DNA of 64,000 nucleotides from Macropodus opercularis (lineage: Eukaryota; Chordata; Actinopteri; Anabantiformes; Osphronemidae). This document shows positions 47,403 through 60,350 of this stretch, in pieces. The notes under the pieces are model-generated. The model was not told where the DNA came from, did no database searches, and worked only from the letters and a program-made list of their open reading frames with translations. The stretch is taken from the NCBI GenBank assembly GCA_030770545.1, contig CM061096.1, positions 15,047,501-15,111,500 on the forward strand, read 5' to 3'. Position 1 is the stretch's first letter, and each line of letters opens with the position of its first letter. A program made the translations under genes and the position numbers.

Positions 47403-50400
47403 TTTCTGGGCCCTGTGTGGTCAGTGGGAAATATCTCGGTATAACGCCAGGTCGGCTGGAGACATCCTCAATTATTTACTACCACTCACTTTCCCCAACC
47501 CCTCCCTGCTTCCTGCCTTCACTCGGTCAATTTATGTCTGCCTGCCTCTCTCAGCTCCCACCTTTATCATTTTCGCTGTGTCTTCCTCCGCCTGCCTGAA
47601 ATGGATGACGCGTTGTTGGAGGGTTTGACGTTTCTGCCGCCGTTGCTGTGGCAGTGGGAGGTGAATGCGTGTAGCTTGATGCCCGCTTACAGTCCATTAT
47701 ATTTAAAACTTGCTGTGCACATTTGTTAAACAAGAACTTCAATCACAGCAGAAGTTCAGAGAGATACTCGCTGGCAGTTTGTAGATAAACAAGTTGAATT
47801 TGATCACTGGAAGCTCTCGGTTGTTTGTGCTTAGGCGAAGGCTGAAAGCCGTCCTCTCCCAGGAGGCCGTACAGGGCAACGCCATGTTTTCCACTAATAC
47901 ATCTTTGCAAACGGCCTGCGGGTACTCAACATGCACATGAAACAGCGCCTCTATATTTACTCTTTAAAAGCCCAGCTCTCCCTGCTTTCAGGATGCTTCT
48001 GAACATTACCTTGAAGGGGGATCGTACTTATTCCTCTGTGTTTTTAAAAAGGTTATTTAATATTTCGGAATCGGTTCTTGTTCCTCTTACAATTCCAGTA
48101 ACCGTGACAGTAATGATTACTGACGTACTCTGGCACTCAGCAGAGAGGAGTTTACATAATTTAGGATGTAAGTGTGAAATGGGAGAATAACTTTTTTCTA
48201 CTTCTTCCATATTCTGTCTGCTGTAAAGTCTCAGTAGTTTTATTGCATTAGCCTCAATAAAGACATCACACTTTTGATTATTACATTTCTACAGGATGTT
48301 TTATGGCATTTTATGAGACAAGTGCTCTGTTGCACAGAAAGATTTCAGCATTGTGCAGGACGGCCTCCGAGGCTCAGCCCCCCTGCCCTCGCTGGAGATG
48401 CACCTCAGAGCTGAGAAGCTGTCAATGTGCCTCGCAGGTGCCAGCTCCACTCTGCTGCCTAAAAGCCTCTGTGCATTGATCAAAGCAAACTGCCTGCTAT
48501 TCAAAATGCAACACCGCACGTTTCTGCAAAGTCGAACTGACCAGTCTCTCAACTCTCCGAAGGTTCAATATTGTGAGAGAGGGAGGGCCCGGCGCAGAAA
48601 CCCACCCGGTGAGCGTAGACAGCGCACGCGATGCTCGGCCCAGTGCTGGACTGCTGTTATGAACCAGAAGCAACAAAATAAACGACCCAGCGGTGTGGAA
48701 TTATTTTAGCATTTGGTTTCAGGCTTTGGTGTGTTACTGGGTGGCGTCTGGACACTGATCGCTGAGGTACCGATTACACCATCTATGCACTGATTTGCTG
48801 TAGAAAGACAAAATAGCAATGTCTCTACAGCTAGTTCAACAAGAAAAATGAACAACCGTAGCTTATATTTAAAGTGACTATTGTGGATTTTCCAAACACA
48901 AAAGCTGAGTTTTTGATTAATCGTGTTTGCTACAATTATGAGGGCAAAAAAAGGAATAAAATAAATGTGTGACATCCAACAAAGTTAAACTAAGAAAAAA
49001 GTATTATCATCATTTTTCTCACCACCACCCAGAGAAGCAATTCAGCTCTTTGGTGTAGTGACTCACCGGGCGTCTGTGTTTGCTATTTAAGGTGGTGTGG
49101 TCACAGTGCGTGGCCTGCTGTGTCTGTCTGATCTCTGGGGGGAGGGAGATTCGGCCGAGCAGTCGTGTCCCTCCCACGTAGCACTCGCGTACGGGGGAAG
49201 GAAGTGACACGGAATGACCCCGAGCACAATGCCCACTCTTTAATATCAGCGGCTAATGCATCTGTGATAGAAACACCTGCTGGTGACGGCTTTCATCTCG
49301 TAACATAAGAATGATCCAGGGACATTGTCTGTTTCTCTGTGTTTGATGGCGACTGTCTAAGCAAAAAGGATGTTGTTGCATTAGCTGCACATTGTGCTGC
49401 ACCAGAATCTTTTCTAATGGTGTCACAAGCGTTAACGTTAGAGATGCAGACGTGTCAATGTTACAGTTTTATCAGCCCCAAACGATCTGTGGTCAAAGAA
49501 ACATGTTTGTTGCATGGTAGGAAGACGGCAGCTCCGACCCAGCGTGACTTCCTCTGGTCCCTCTGGCTCCTGACCTACCTCCACCTATTGATTTGTGTTC
49601 GGCTCCTGCTGCCTTGTTTATCTGACCCAAGCTTGGCTTGTCTGTGTGAGGAAGACCCACAAGGCTGAGTTCCCATTTAGCAGAAATGCTAATTTGCTCT
49701 GTCCAAGACACCTGAGCTGCATCATTTTAGCTGCAAAGCATAGTGAAAAAGCAGCTTTGTTTCTTTACTAACGAATGATGAGCAAATGCTGTTTGTCTCC
49801 TCATCTGCGAGTGTAGACACGTACCTGTAACAGTTCGATTCTGAGAGGAGCTAAGCTCGCGTAGTGGAGTTCATCGGATTATTAATTATGACCTTTCTCT
49901 TTCCTCTGTCCTTAAAGGTCATTCACTGATTGGACAGAGCATTCCAGCATGTTCCCATGCTCCTCATGTGACGGCAGCCCAAAGCTACAAACGTGTCCTT
50001 GAACCATATGCTCCATCTCTAATTAGAGGGAAGCTCGAAAAAGACGCAAAGTACCCAAAGCATGTACAGAAGCTTTAATTAAGGAGAACTGTCCTGCTGA
50101 TGAGCGTGATCGTCACCGCCCTGGTCAGGATCTACTGATCAGGTAGTTGATAGATGATACGACGCGTAATGACGCTCCTGAAAACCTCTCGTTCAGCCAG
50201 TTCAAGACTTGTGAAAGCTTTAAAAGTATAAACATCGACTGAAGAATTTTATGTTGCAAAGTAAAACCTGAAAATGTCTTGACCTGCTTTCAGCCACATA
50301 CTGTGCCTCATTACAGCAAAACAGCAAAACACGTTACTTTGCAACCCAGAAGGGTTCAAATGAAACTCATTTGTGCTAATGAGGAATGGAAGGCTGATTG

Positions 50401-52923
50401 TTAACTGAAAGCAGGTTCTGCACCTGTTCTGCAGGGTTCTGTTGGTCCTGTACAGTCTTCAATCTATAAAAATAGGCCCAGGACTGAACAGTGTTGTGCC
50501 GTAGTTGCTTTGTGTTTTTGTCCTGTTCATCTTTATTTTGCAACCCTTTCGAGCTGCAACCTCTTCGTGAGGTCATGAAACCATTTGTCCAGACTTTAGC
50601 CACTAGTGAACCATGTTTCGAGTGTTTTGAGCTGCCCAGTGATGTTTTTTACTGCCATATTTTTCTTGTGATTGCTTTTTGGGAGCATCTCTCAATGTTT
50701 TCCTGAGTCTCTGAAACAGTGAGCAACGGTGGCGCAGAGCAGGAAACCTGGATGCATGTTTTTAACCCAGATCCACATCAATCAATAGTGCGTGTTGAAC
50801 AGTCAGTCTACCTGGACTTGACACCTTTTCTTTTCCGTGTGCAGGCATTATTCAGTTTGTTTACAGCGGGTAACCTAAAGCATTAACCCTGAAATCGCCT
50901 TTGAAAGCCTCTGAGTCATCTTGTTTTTCAGCAGCAGTTCTTATCAACCGCTGCTTGCATGTGACCAGCATCTTTAGAAATGAAAAATGGGAGACGTTGC
51001 TCCTCTGGATGCTCAGCAGCCTTCCAGACCTCCCAACAAACCGCTTGTCCAGCCGCGCAGCCTTCTAGGCAGCGCACATCGATACAGACCAAACAAAGAG
51101 CTGATCCAGCATGATGAGCAACGTTTGATACACATAAATCCATCAAAATTGACTAAATGTCATTGTTAAACTGCAACTTTGGGAGTCCCATCGCAGTTTC
51201 TGCAATAAGAGCTGAGCCAAAACTTCTCCCGTCGAAGCTTTTGCAACAGACAGAAAGGAAAGAACACTCACAGGTTTGGCAGCTGCTTCTCTGACTCCAG
51301 CTGAAGCTCTGTGTAGCTGAGGCATCTAGATTTATACCAGCTTGAGACATGTGCTTTCACATTCACATGCACCATCCTTGTGTTTATTCATGAGTTTATA
51401 TTTCCATCCAGAGAAGAAAAAAGTTTTCCCCAGAGAGAAGAGTTACAGAAAAAATAGCCTTTTTTTACAGCAGAGAACTCCCTCCCTCTCTCCCTCCCTC
51501 CCCTAGTAAAGGGTTCTCATCAGCACAGCCGTGTGTGGGTTCTGCACTGTTCTTGCCTCTCCATCACCTTTAATCCGTGCTCCACATGCACAACAAACGG
51601 CCGTAGGACCTCTGCTCAGTAATATCATTATCTGGAAACTTCAAAAAAGCTCCAGTGACTCAGCGTGTCATTCAACTCGCTATGTATCGGCAGAGCGGTT
51701 TTTGTTTGCACATCAGATGTCAAATGCTACAGCACGATTTATTCCGCCCACAGCTCAAGTCACACATACAGTTTTCTGAGTGTGATGGTGTTTACGCAAA
51801 GTCCCGATGCAAAACTGATGCTGATGCACAGGACGTGTTTTCCCTTTATTTCTCATTACACACGATTCCCTACTCATATTTGACTAAAGGCAGAAAATGT
51901 ATAAACCTTCGTTTATGGTTTCCAGTGTTAGAAAAAGAAGAACTGCTTTCTAGCTTTTGTTGTTGGTGACCATGAACTTAATTATGAATTAAAACGGCAT
52001 GAAATATCCAACAGCCGCACATTTCAATACAGGAAAACGGACACTACTGTTTCAGTGAAGGGCGAAAAGGACAAGAAGCTTGAAGTTTTGCCTTCGTGTG
52101 TTGTTCCATCTTCATCCCTGAGGTGCCCACCAAAATAAACCCAGCAGTTCACTATGGATAGAAACATTCACTGTTGTGTCTTAGTCTCCCTGTGTTTCCT
52201 TCTTTCTTTCTGCAGTGTCTGCAGGTCTTGTAACATCTGAGACGCACTGACGCATTTCTAAGAATAAAGCTTGTGAATTTATAGAAACATTTTGTGATGT
52301 GTACACTTCCAGTGCTATTTGCTGTTCACTGATGATCATCCTATTATAATTCAATGGTCTTCCACTTAATCCATTAGTTTATTCCTTTCATCCTCCTCTA
52401 GGTTGTGATATGATTAATTAATATTGTTAATGACTAGAGCTGACAGAAATATCAATGTGTTCATGTGCTTCATCGCTGTAACATCCCTCCTAGTTTATGT
52501 CATTTTGTTGACTGTCAGGCAGGAGCAGCACCAGGTGTGTGTGTCAGTGATACAGGCACGATTTAAAGGGCAGGAGGCCTTGTGACCTTTGCCTCGGCCC
52601 GGATACCAGATGCCGGTGTCACATGGCAGCTGCCAGCTGGAGGGCTCACTGGCCTACATAGCAGCTGGTCAGATGGGAAGGCTTAACAAGGTCCAGCAAT
52701 TAACCTGCAAATGTAGCCGCGATCAGAGATGGATCAGTTCAGTGTCTGCTTCTTCTGAGTTTGATTTAGCTCTGTGCTGAAGCCTGTACGATCAAGTGTT
52801 GATGAAGACAGCACAGCCTGGTTCGCCTGAGGAATTTAGCTTATGTCTATGAAAGGTTAACCCAGACCACAGCTTCTGTTAGATGAGCAACTAGATTGTT
52901 ATCAGCTACAGTACAAGCAGAAG
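47403..52923. other. Intergenic, no gene recognised
   Basis: No supported exon. A CpG-dense patch lies around 48590-48650 (about eight CpG in 66 bp) in otherwise CpG-poor DNA, and a G-quadruplex motif at 51480-51503. Open frames such as 48353-48709 on the plus strand (118 codons) are compositional and resemble no family. Confidence 0.55.
51480..51503 (-). other. G-quadruplex / i-motif forming tract
   Basis: On the plus strand five C tracts (CCC, CCC, CCC, CCC, CCCC) are separated by T, TCTCT, T and T. The minus strand therefore meets the four-tract G3+ N1-7 rule for an intramolecular G-quadruplex. The tract is also pure pyrimidine/purine, so triplex formation is possible. No gene start is seen nearby. 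Confidence 0.85.
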
Positions 52924-53450
52924 GCTTCAGGCTTTGAGTCCTGGGTTCAGGCTTTGAGTCCTGGGTTCAGGCTTTGACTCCTGGGTTCAGGCTTTGAGTC
53001 CTGGGTTCACGCTTTGAGTCCTGGGTTCAGGCTTTGAGTCCTGGATTAACGCTTTGAGTCCTGGGTTCAGGCTTTGAGTCCTGGGTTCAGGCTTTGAGTC
53101 CTGGGTTCAGGCTTTGACTCCTGGCTTCAGGCTTTGACTCCTGGCTTCAGGCTTTGAGTCCTGGGTTCAGGCTTTGACTCCTGGGTTCAGGCTTTGACTC
53201 CTGGGTTCAGGCTTTGACTCCTGGGTTCAGGCTTTGAGTCCTGGGTTCAGGCTTTGACTCCTGGGTTCAGGCTTTGACTCCTGGGTTCAGGCTTTGACTC
53301 CTGGGTTCAGGCTTTGAGTCCTGGATTAACGCTTTGAGTCCTGGGTTCAGGCTTTGACTCCTGGCTTCAGGCTTTGAGTCCTGGGTTCAGGCTTTGACTC
53401 CTGGGTTCAGGCTTTGACTCCTGGGTTCAGGCTTTGACTCCTGGGTTCAG
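52924..53450 (+). repeat. 20-bp minisatellite, 26 full copies
   Basis: The unit GCTTTGAGTCCTGGGTTCAG repeats 26 times from 52931 to 53450 without a single indel, after a partial unit from 52924. Variants are shared between distant copies: TGACTC instead of TGAGTC in about half, CTGGCTTCAG in three units (53111, 53131, 53351) and CTGGATTAAC in two (53031, 53311). The unit contains a sequence like the B-box region of tRNA-derived repeats, and the flanks look like a dispersed fish repeat that the array has expanded within. Confidence 0.97.
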
Positions 53451-53527
53451 GCCTTCCTGTGTGTAGTTCTCCTGTTCTCCCATCGTCTGTCAGGGTTTCC
53501 TCCAACCTTCTCAAGCCAAACACATGC
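53451..53527 (+). repeat. Flank of a dispersed fish repeat hosting the minisatellite
   Basis: Directly after the array come GGCCTTCCTGTGTGTAGTT, then CTCCTGTTCTCCC, GGGTTTCCTCC and, at the end, CACATGCA. The order and wording match a very common teleost repeat ('gggcctttctgtgtggagtt', 'catgttctcccc', 'gggtttcctccgg', 'aaaacatgca'). The part before the array ('gcagaaggcttcagg') would correspond to its tRNA-like 'gcaagaaggtcctgggttcga' stretch. The match is from memory and degenerate. Confidence 0.5.
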
Positions 53528-56500
53528 AATGAGGTTAACTGATGAGACTAAAATACAAAACGTTGTAATTAGAAAAATGTATTCAAGGTTCGATCCACCC
53601 ACGCACTGCTTCACGTTTTGCTGCTCTATAAAAATGTCACCTCGATTTTTCTGTCCATCTCGACGAATTCAAGGTCAAAAGCCACACGAGGGCTTCGTCA
53701 CTAGAGCACGAACACGTATGAGAGCTTTTATTGCTTATTGTGACACTCACAGAACGTAATGTCAGACAAGATCTTGGAAAATGTCATCGTACTGGAGCTG
53801 TGTAAGGAACAATTTGAGCAGATGGCATTGGATTCCGTGTTACTCACAGCTGAGGTAGCGGCTCAGCCAAAACGTCAGGCCTAATGAGCAGCCGGCTAAC
53901 TAGCGCATGTGTGCGGGTTTTAAAAAGGTCAGAAAGTGACAGAGAGGTAAAATCGAACTTGGTGACACAAGATGTGTATGTGTGCTCTTTAGCCAGTTTC
54001 CAGCGAGCTGGATCAATCCGCGCTGTCTGCTACGACGAGCCCACGCCACGTGGGCGTTGCAGCGAAATGCTCACTTTCACCCACCATCTACTTGACTCAT
54101 CTTATAACACCGCTCTCCTCCTTCTCATCTGCACTGGAGCCAAATGACTGAGAAAAGCTGCTGAAACATTGTGGGTTCTCCTAGTTTTTTTCCTCCGTCT
54201 TAAATGTAGTCATCATACAAACATGCAGTTATCACATTTGACACTCTGAGGAACACACTCTCCCCAGTTATGTGGCAGCTGCTTGTACTTGTACTGAGCA
54301 TAGAGCGAGAGAACGGTTCTGATCTCTAACGACCCAAACTCATTACACAGGATGCAACTTACAGCACTTTATTAATGATTCACTCTGGGTTTACGCACAC
54401 TGAGAGTCGTGTTTGAGAGAGTGTAGAAAATATTATTAAAGATGCTTAAAGGCACAGAAGACTTAAAACTATCCTAACAAACATTACTAAAATATAGATA
54501 AAACGAGGAGGAAATGCTCTTGGGAGGCTGAACAACTAATTTGGTCACAAAGCAGGAAAACTACCATCCCATGGATCCACACCGCAGCTTAGTGCAGCTC
54601 ATTGTGCAGCTCTGTAACGAACAGATATGAGGACACAATCCAGCATCTTGTCTTGCTCCAGGTGGGGATGCAAGCATTGCGTCATCATCATTAGCAGCAG
54701 CTCTCTGGTGTCACCTGTTTAGTTACTGAAGCCCTTCTTACCCTCACATAGTTCAGACCCTCCCAAGTTATAATCAGTGTCCAGTGTAATTAGGGTCGGG
54801 TCATACAGTACAGCCAGTTTCTGTCCTGCAGCTCATTCCTAATCGTCAAACTGTTTTCTCAGAAGAGCCACAGCTTTATAATTCAGCACTAATTTGACAG
54901 CTGCACAGTCAGACACTCAACACGTGTGTCTCTTTATTTTTCGCAGGCCTCTACTGTAGCTGCCGTCTGTTTTCAGCAAATTATCCACCAATTCAGCGCT
55001 GAAACAAATGTATTTTGTAACTTAAGATAATTTTTTTCCTCCTCCATCCTTACTGCGGAGTAATTGTGCATATCATCACGGATGTGTGAGGATGACTGAA
55101 GCGAGCAGAGAGGAAGAAAAGCTAGAGGGGAAGAAAAAGGAGAGAATGTGAGTGACATTCACCAGACAGAGAAAAACGATGAAGCAGAAGCAGCGCGGGG
55201 AGAGTTAGGTGGGCGCTCACACAGTGGGAGTAAAGGTCAAGGCGGTGAGGGTCCGCTGCTCCACAAATTACTGCCCAGCGAGCTGCCGGCGTTTCCCAGT
55301 AAAGGGAGGAGGGAATCGTTAGCGATGGTAGGGGCTGGATATGAGATGGGAAATACTTGGCTGTAGACTTTTCTCTGGGTTTCCAGTGGCAGATCTATAA
55401 AGTGGAGGCTTACAGAAGAAAGAGCCAGGGTCAGAGCTGTCAGATCGTGGGAGAAGTGCGAGCTCTAAAATAGAAAGACTGTGCTGTACCGTATCTGCAT
55501 GGACGGTGTGGAAACAGGACGCTTTGTGTTGTTGCAGTCCTGATAGTTTCTGTAACTCTCCAGCTTTCCCACACGCATACGCACAAATGATGCTGCAATA
55601 GAAGTACACTTACTATCAATGCCTAATATTAGTGTCAAGAGGGTCCTGCAGGTTAAATGAATGCTCTGCGTGTCTTTGTTCATGCGTTGCATTCGTTGTT
55701 CATTCACTTCCTCTACAGTCAGAGTTTCCCTTGTTTGAACTCGTCCTCTCACCTCCACACGTACGTCAATGTACTGATGTAAGCTACACTCAACTCTGAA
55801 CATCTTCAGGCTCTTCTTTGGTTTTGACCTGGCTTCGCCTGTTCCCTTTTTGTTGGTGCTGTGCTCGTTGACCTCTCAGCCGCGGTGGTGCTTGCCTCTC
55901 CCCCAGACAACGGGACTATTTGGCTAATACCAAGAAAGACTGTCCACTAATGACTTATTGTTATTCTGCCATCACCCGAGCCAAGGACAACAGCAGCGAC
56001 CGTAGGCTGACGCTCTCCTGCTCTTTCAGAGCTCCTTCATGGCAGCTACACCCTCAGGTCACAGTAGCATGTTGCATTTTTAGTGTTCGATGGGTAAATA
56101 CTAAAATTGACTTTGATTTAAAAGGTTCAAATCAAAAAGAAGAAACAATGTTATCTGTCATTATTAGTGGTGTTAACTCCTGTAAATGACTCAACCATAC
56201 GTCGTAACTAGTATTTGACACGTGTTGCGAGCGTCTTTCCCCTTTATCTCAGCTTTTCACAAGATTGATAACAATTGTTAAGATCTATGAGATCATCACG
56301 TTGGGTCAAGTTGTTTTACAGGCTTTTAAAAGATAAAGGCCAAAGAGTGATTGAGTGTCAGGCGTCATTGACAAGTGATTTATTTCTCTGCTTTCTGGGT
56401 GTTTGTTCGTAATAGACAGATGCCTCCAGTCTGTCCGTTCTATAAAAAGTGAATGTCAGCTGAAATCTAGGCCAGATATACTGCACGGTGTAACATGGTG

Positions 56501-59500
56501 AAGCCTAAGTGGGTCAAAGCGCTGTGTGTATTATGGCAAACAGCGAGTCTCTGAATGTTGGAGTGCAGGTGAATAGCGTTGACGTGTCACCTCATCGTGA
56601 CGTGTTTGGGTAATAAATGTGCTGTTGTTGGCTGGTGCCCTTTGCTTCAGACCCCCAGCTTCAGCGGGGACACAGAAACTGTCAGTACTGGCTGTGAACA
56701 CCGAAGCACACGCAGTCGAGCTGACTGTAGCACATTGCCACACGCTGCCGGACCCTCGCGGGGGCTCTCATTCGCTGTCACGCCGGGCCTGACTCAGCTC
56801 GCCACCGGTCCCCGGCGCTCTCTTCTCACCTAAAGACAACTCGCATCTTAATTTGTTTCTCCTGGAGAAATGTAATTATACCAACATCATCCTGTTACTC
56901 TCCCCTGGAAAATTTGTTCTGCTGTCTCACACATATCTGCAAATCCGGGGAGATTGCAGGTTTTTAATAGCTGGAACTCTGCTGCAGACACTTGCCGAGG
57001 CAGAGCGAATGCTCTGCTCTGCGGCGTTTGTTTGCTCTGGCAGAGCCGTGTACCGTTCTCCTCACTGCCAGGCTGACGTGCTCCTGGAGCAGATGGTGCC
57101 AGCTGAGAACATAAACACTGCCATGCCCTCGTACGGAAATCTCCTGTCCCACATTTCCTTTTCTCTCCCTCTTATCCTCATGTGCATCTCTCCATCCTCT
57201 TGTTCTACCTTTCTTGCTTACATGAAAAGTGGACGACAAGTGTCACATCTGTGTTCAACTCACTGCGCCAGATTTCTCCCTGGCAGGACAAAAGTGCTTT
57301 TACAGCAAAGTGGAACATTTCATTTTCATGAGAGTAGCCACTTCAAACAAACAAGCCGGGTTTTGTGTTATTGTGTGTCTTCAGCTTTTTTTGGACCTTT
57401 CAGATTCCTGCTGGTAAGCTGCTGACCTTTGACCTCTGGCCAGTGGAAGAAGCTGCAAGCATGGCTTAGCCTTCATTAAGCCTGTTTTCCTTGTCCAAGC
57501 TGAATACTGCTGCCGGTGGTGAAGCCAGGGAGATGACCTGTGCGCCCCTGATCCAGACGACAGCTCTGCAGTCTGTCTGTCTCGCTGGGTTAATCATCTC
57601 TGCCCACTTTAATGTACAGCATCCATGACAGGAGTTTTACTCCTCAGTGCTTAGTTCCCGCAGGGCGGGTGGCCAGAGACCACAGAACCAGAAGCTACTG
57701 CCTTCCCACCTACCAAGACACCACAAAACCACCGATTCCCATGTATCTGTCATTCCGGTCCACTCGCCGCGTCCTGTCAGCCTGTCTCCATCTACATAAT
57801 TTGTTTTGTCTCCCCGCCTGTCATTTCTAACAGGAGGTGATTGACTCGGCTCTCTGCAGGGACAGCGCTCATGCACCACTCTTGGATGACAGGATGACAC
57901 ATTTCCGTTCGCTTTTTGCACCGTGATATTTTTATCACACCGCTGTGTTTCGCTGTGAGATCCATTTTTCATTGTGCTGAGGTGATTGCAGCCATCAGTC
58001 ATGACTTTTCATTATATATCGTTTTACAGCATTCACTGCTTTTCTACCTTTTGAGACCACAGATGCATTTGAGGACAGCAGTCAGGTGCTTCACGGCGTC
58101 TACCAGACCTCCTCCTCTTTGCGGTTCCCTGACTGTGACCTCCTTCGTGGTCAAACCGCAAGGTTTTCCAAAAAACCATCGTTACATCCAGTCATCACAC
58201 AGCTGTGTTTATTTATAGCCTTGTATTATTAATTCATCACACTTCTGCACCAGATGTTGGCAGATCATCAGCAGCAAATGACAAAAAGTTTTGCCCTGTA
58301 AATTGTGTAGTAACGCGTTTATTCAGCCAGCGCTTAATGTTTGGATGCACAGATTCACTTTGACTGCAGTTCATTTTAATGTTACGTTTTCATCACTAAG
58401 AAGCTTCACTGACTAAGCAAAAACATGTATTTGGTTCGATGGCCTGGATTCTCCCTCTGCTGATCACTGCAGTGGGAGATAAAAGCAACTTTAACCTATC
58501 GTTGCTCGTGTGCTTTAACTCATCATATCGCTTATAAATACTTCAAAGACGTCTTGAAGGCTTCCTCTAGTTGCTTGTCATCTCCACAGTCAGACGTTGC
58601 TTCTCATAGGCGTTAAAAATTAAGATCCGCGTGTTGCTGTCTGAATGTTTAAGGCATGATTTAATGTTAAGAGGGGTCGTGTTCACGTTACAGCCAACGT
58701 AATCAGACGGCAAACTGTAATAGATAGCGAGCGCTTGATGCTGTAATGTGCTGTTTGCAGGGATTGAGGTGGGGCTCATCTATTACTGTACAGCTTCGTG
58801 ATTAGAGTTCACAGGCCCTGTGCTCTTGAAGACGTAATGAGGTGGTCGTCCCTTCTCCGCCCACACTTGACTCACTAATGGGCCAAGACTTACGCAATCT
58901 CTCAGAGTCTTCATGTGCAGCTACTGACGAAACCAGCCGAGGATCTGACGCACGTACTTCAATCAGCCTCCCTGCATTTGTTTCACTGCAGGTGACACCG
59001 GCTTTTATATGGCAGAAAATGAAACCTCATTAAACGCAAAAAGACGGCTTCCACTTATACACATATCTGATTTATCATGGGAAGGGCTGTCACCTGAGAG
59101 CATGTGTTTCCGCACCTTCTGCTGCATATTACTGACAGTTGTAGCCGCCTCATGGCCACGGTGTGTTTATTAGTCAGCCCTGGATGAAAGCCAGGTGTGT
59201 TAAACTAGGCCGGGCCCCTGTAGGGCTCAGCAGGGAGTCACATACATTGTGTAACAGAGCCCTGAGGTAGATCCAAATAAAAAACGCTTTAAGGTATTAC
59301 ACGCTTTGAAGGTAATAAATGTCCACTCTCCCCACTTTCATCAAATTCTCATCCAGTCATCAAATGCTTGCTCGCACTGTGAAGCTCAGAGCAGCTGATA
59401 TGACAAAACGCTGCAGAGACAGTCAAATGTTTAAGTAGCTTTTTAAAACTTTAATTTGAACATTAAAGGCACGTCATCAAACTTTCAAGCACTAGCAGCG

Positions 59501-59532
59501 CTGTAGAGACGTGTTCACACTAATGCACTGGC
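53528..59532. other. Intergenic, no gene recognised
   Basis: No exon with recognisable similarity. The plus-strand open frame 56853-57425 (190 codons) is the longest in the window outside the known genes, but starts at a non-ATG codon, has no conserved-looking motif and no convincing splice sites, so I treat it as chance. A CpG-dense patch at about 56750-56830 (ten CpG in 80 bp) is unexplained. Confidence 0.5.
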
Positions 59533-60350
59533 AATGAGCCTCCATGCGCCTCCATGTCCCTCCATGTCCTTCCATGTGCCTCCACGTGCCTCCATGTCCC
59601 TCCATGTCCCTCTATGAGCCTCCATGTGCCTCCATGTCCCTCTATGAGCCTCTATGTGCCTCCATGCGCCTCCATGTCCCTCTGTGAACCTCCATGAGCC
59701 TCCATGTGCCTCCATGTCCCTCCATGTCCTTCCATGTGCCTCCACGTGCCTCCATGTCCCTCTATGAGCATCCATGAGCCTCCATGTGCCTCCATGTCCC
59801 TCCATGTCCCTCTATGAGCCTCCATGTGCCTCCATGTCCCTCCATGTCCCTCTATGAGCCTCCATGTGCCTCCATGTCCCTCTATGAGCCTCTATGTGCC
59901 TCCATGCGCCTCCATGTCCCTCTGTGAACCTCCATGAGCCTCCATGTGCCTCCATGTCCCTCCATGTCCTTCCATGTGCCTCCATGTCCCTCTATGAGCC
60001 TCTATGTGCCTCCATGCGCCTCCATGTCCCTCTGTGAACCTCCATGTCCCTCCATGTCCCTCCATGTCCTTCCATGTGCCCCCATGTCCCTCTATGAGCC
60101 TCCATGTCCCTCTATGAGCCTCCATGTGCCTCCATGTGCCTCCATGTGCCTCCATGTCCTTCCATGTGCCTCCATGTCCCTCTATGAGCCTCCATGAGCC
60201 TCCATGTGCCTCCATGTGCCTCCATGTCCCTCCATGTCCTTCCATGTGCCTCCATGTCCCTCTATGAGCCTCCATGTCCCTCTATGAGCCTCCATGTCCC
60301 TCTATGAGCCTCCATGTCCCTCCATGAGCCTCCGTGCGCCTCTATGCACC
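59533..60350. repeat. 10-bp minisatellite, about 82 copies
   Basis: Decamers such as TCCATGTGCC, TCCATGTCCC, TCTATGAGCC and TCCATGTCCT run in constant phase for about 818 bp. Blocks of about 100 bp recur exactly, for instance from 59641 and 59881 (240 bp apart), and part recurs at 59991. Because 10 is not a multiple of 3 and the units lack stops, long repetitive open frames appear on both strands (decapeptides containing SMSLHVPP or GTWRHMEAH). These are not evidence of a gene: there is no start context, signal or flanking exon. Confidence 0.97.

Noticed and set aside
53585..53600. GGTTCGATCC, a B-box match
   Set aside because: No A-box or tRNA-like stem upstream at the required spacing.
56853..57425. 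190-codon plus-strand open frame
   Set aside because: Begins at a non-ATG codon, lacks recognisable domains and convincing splice sites, and overlaps a minus-strand open frame; length alone is not enough in 64 kb.
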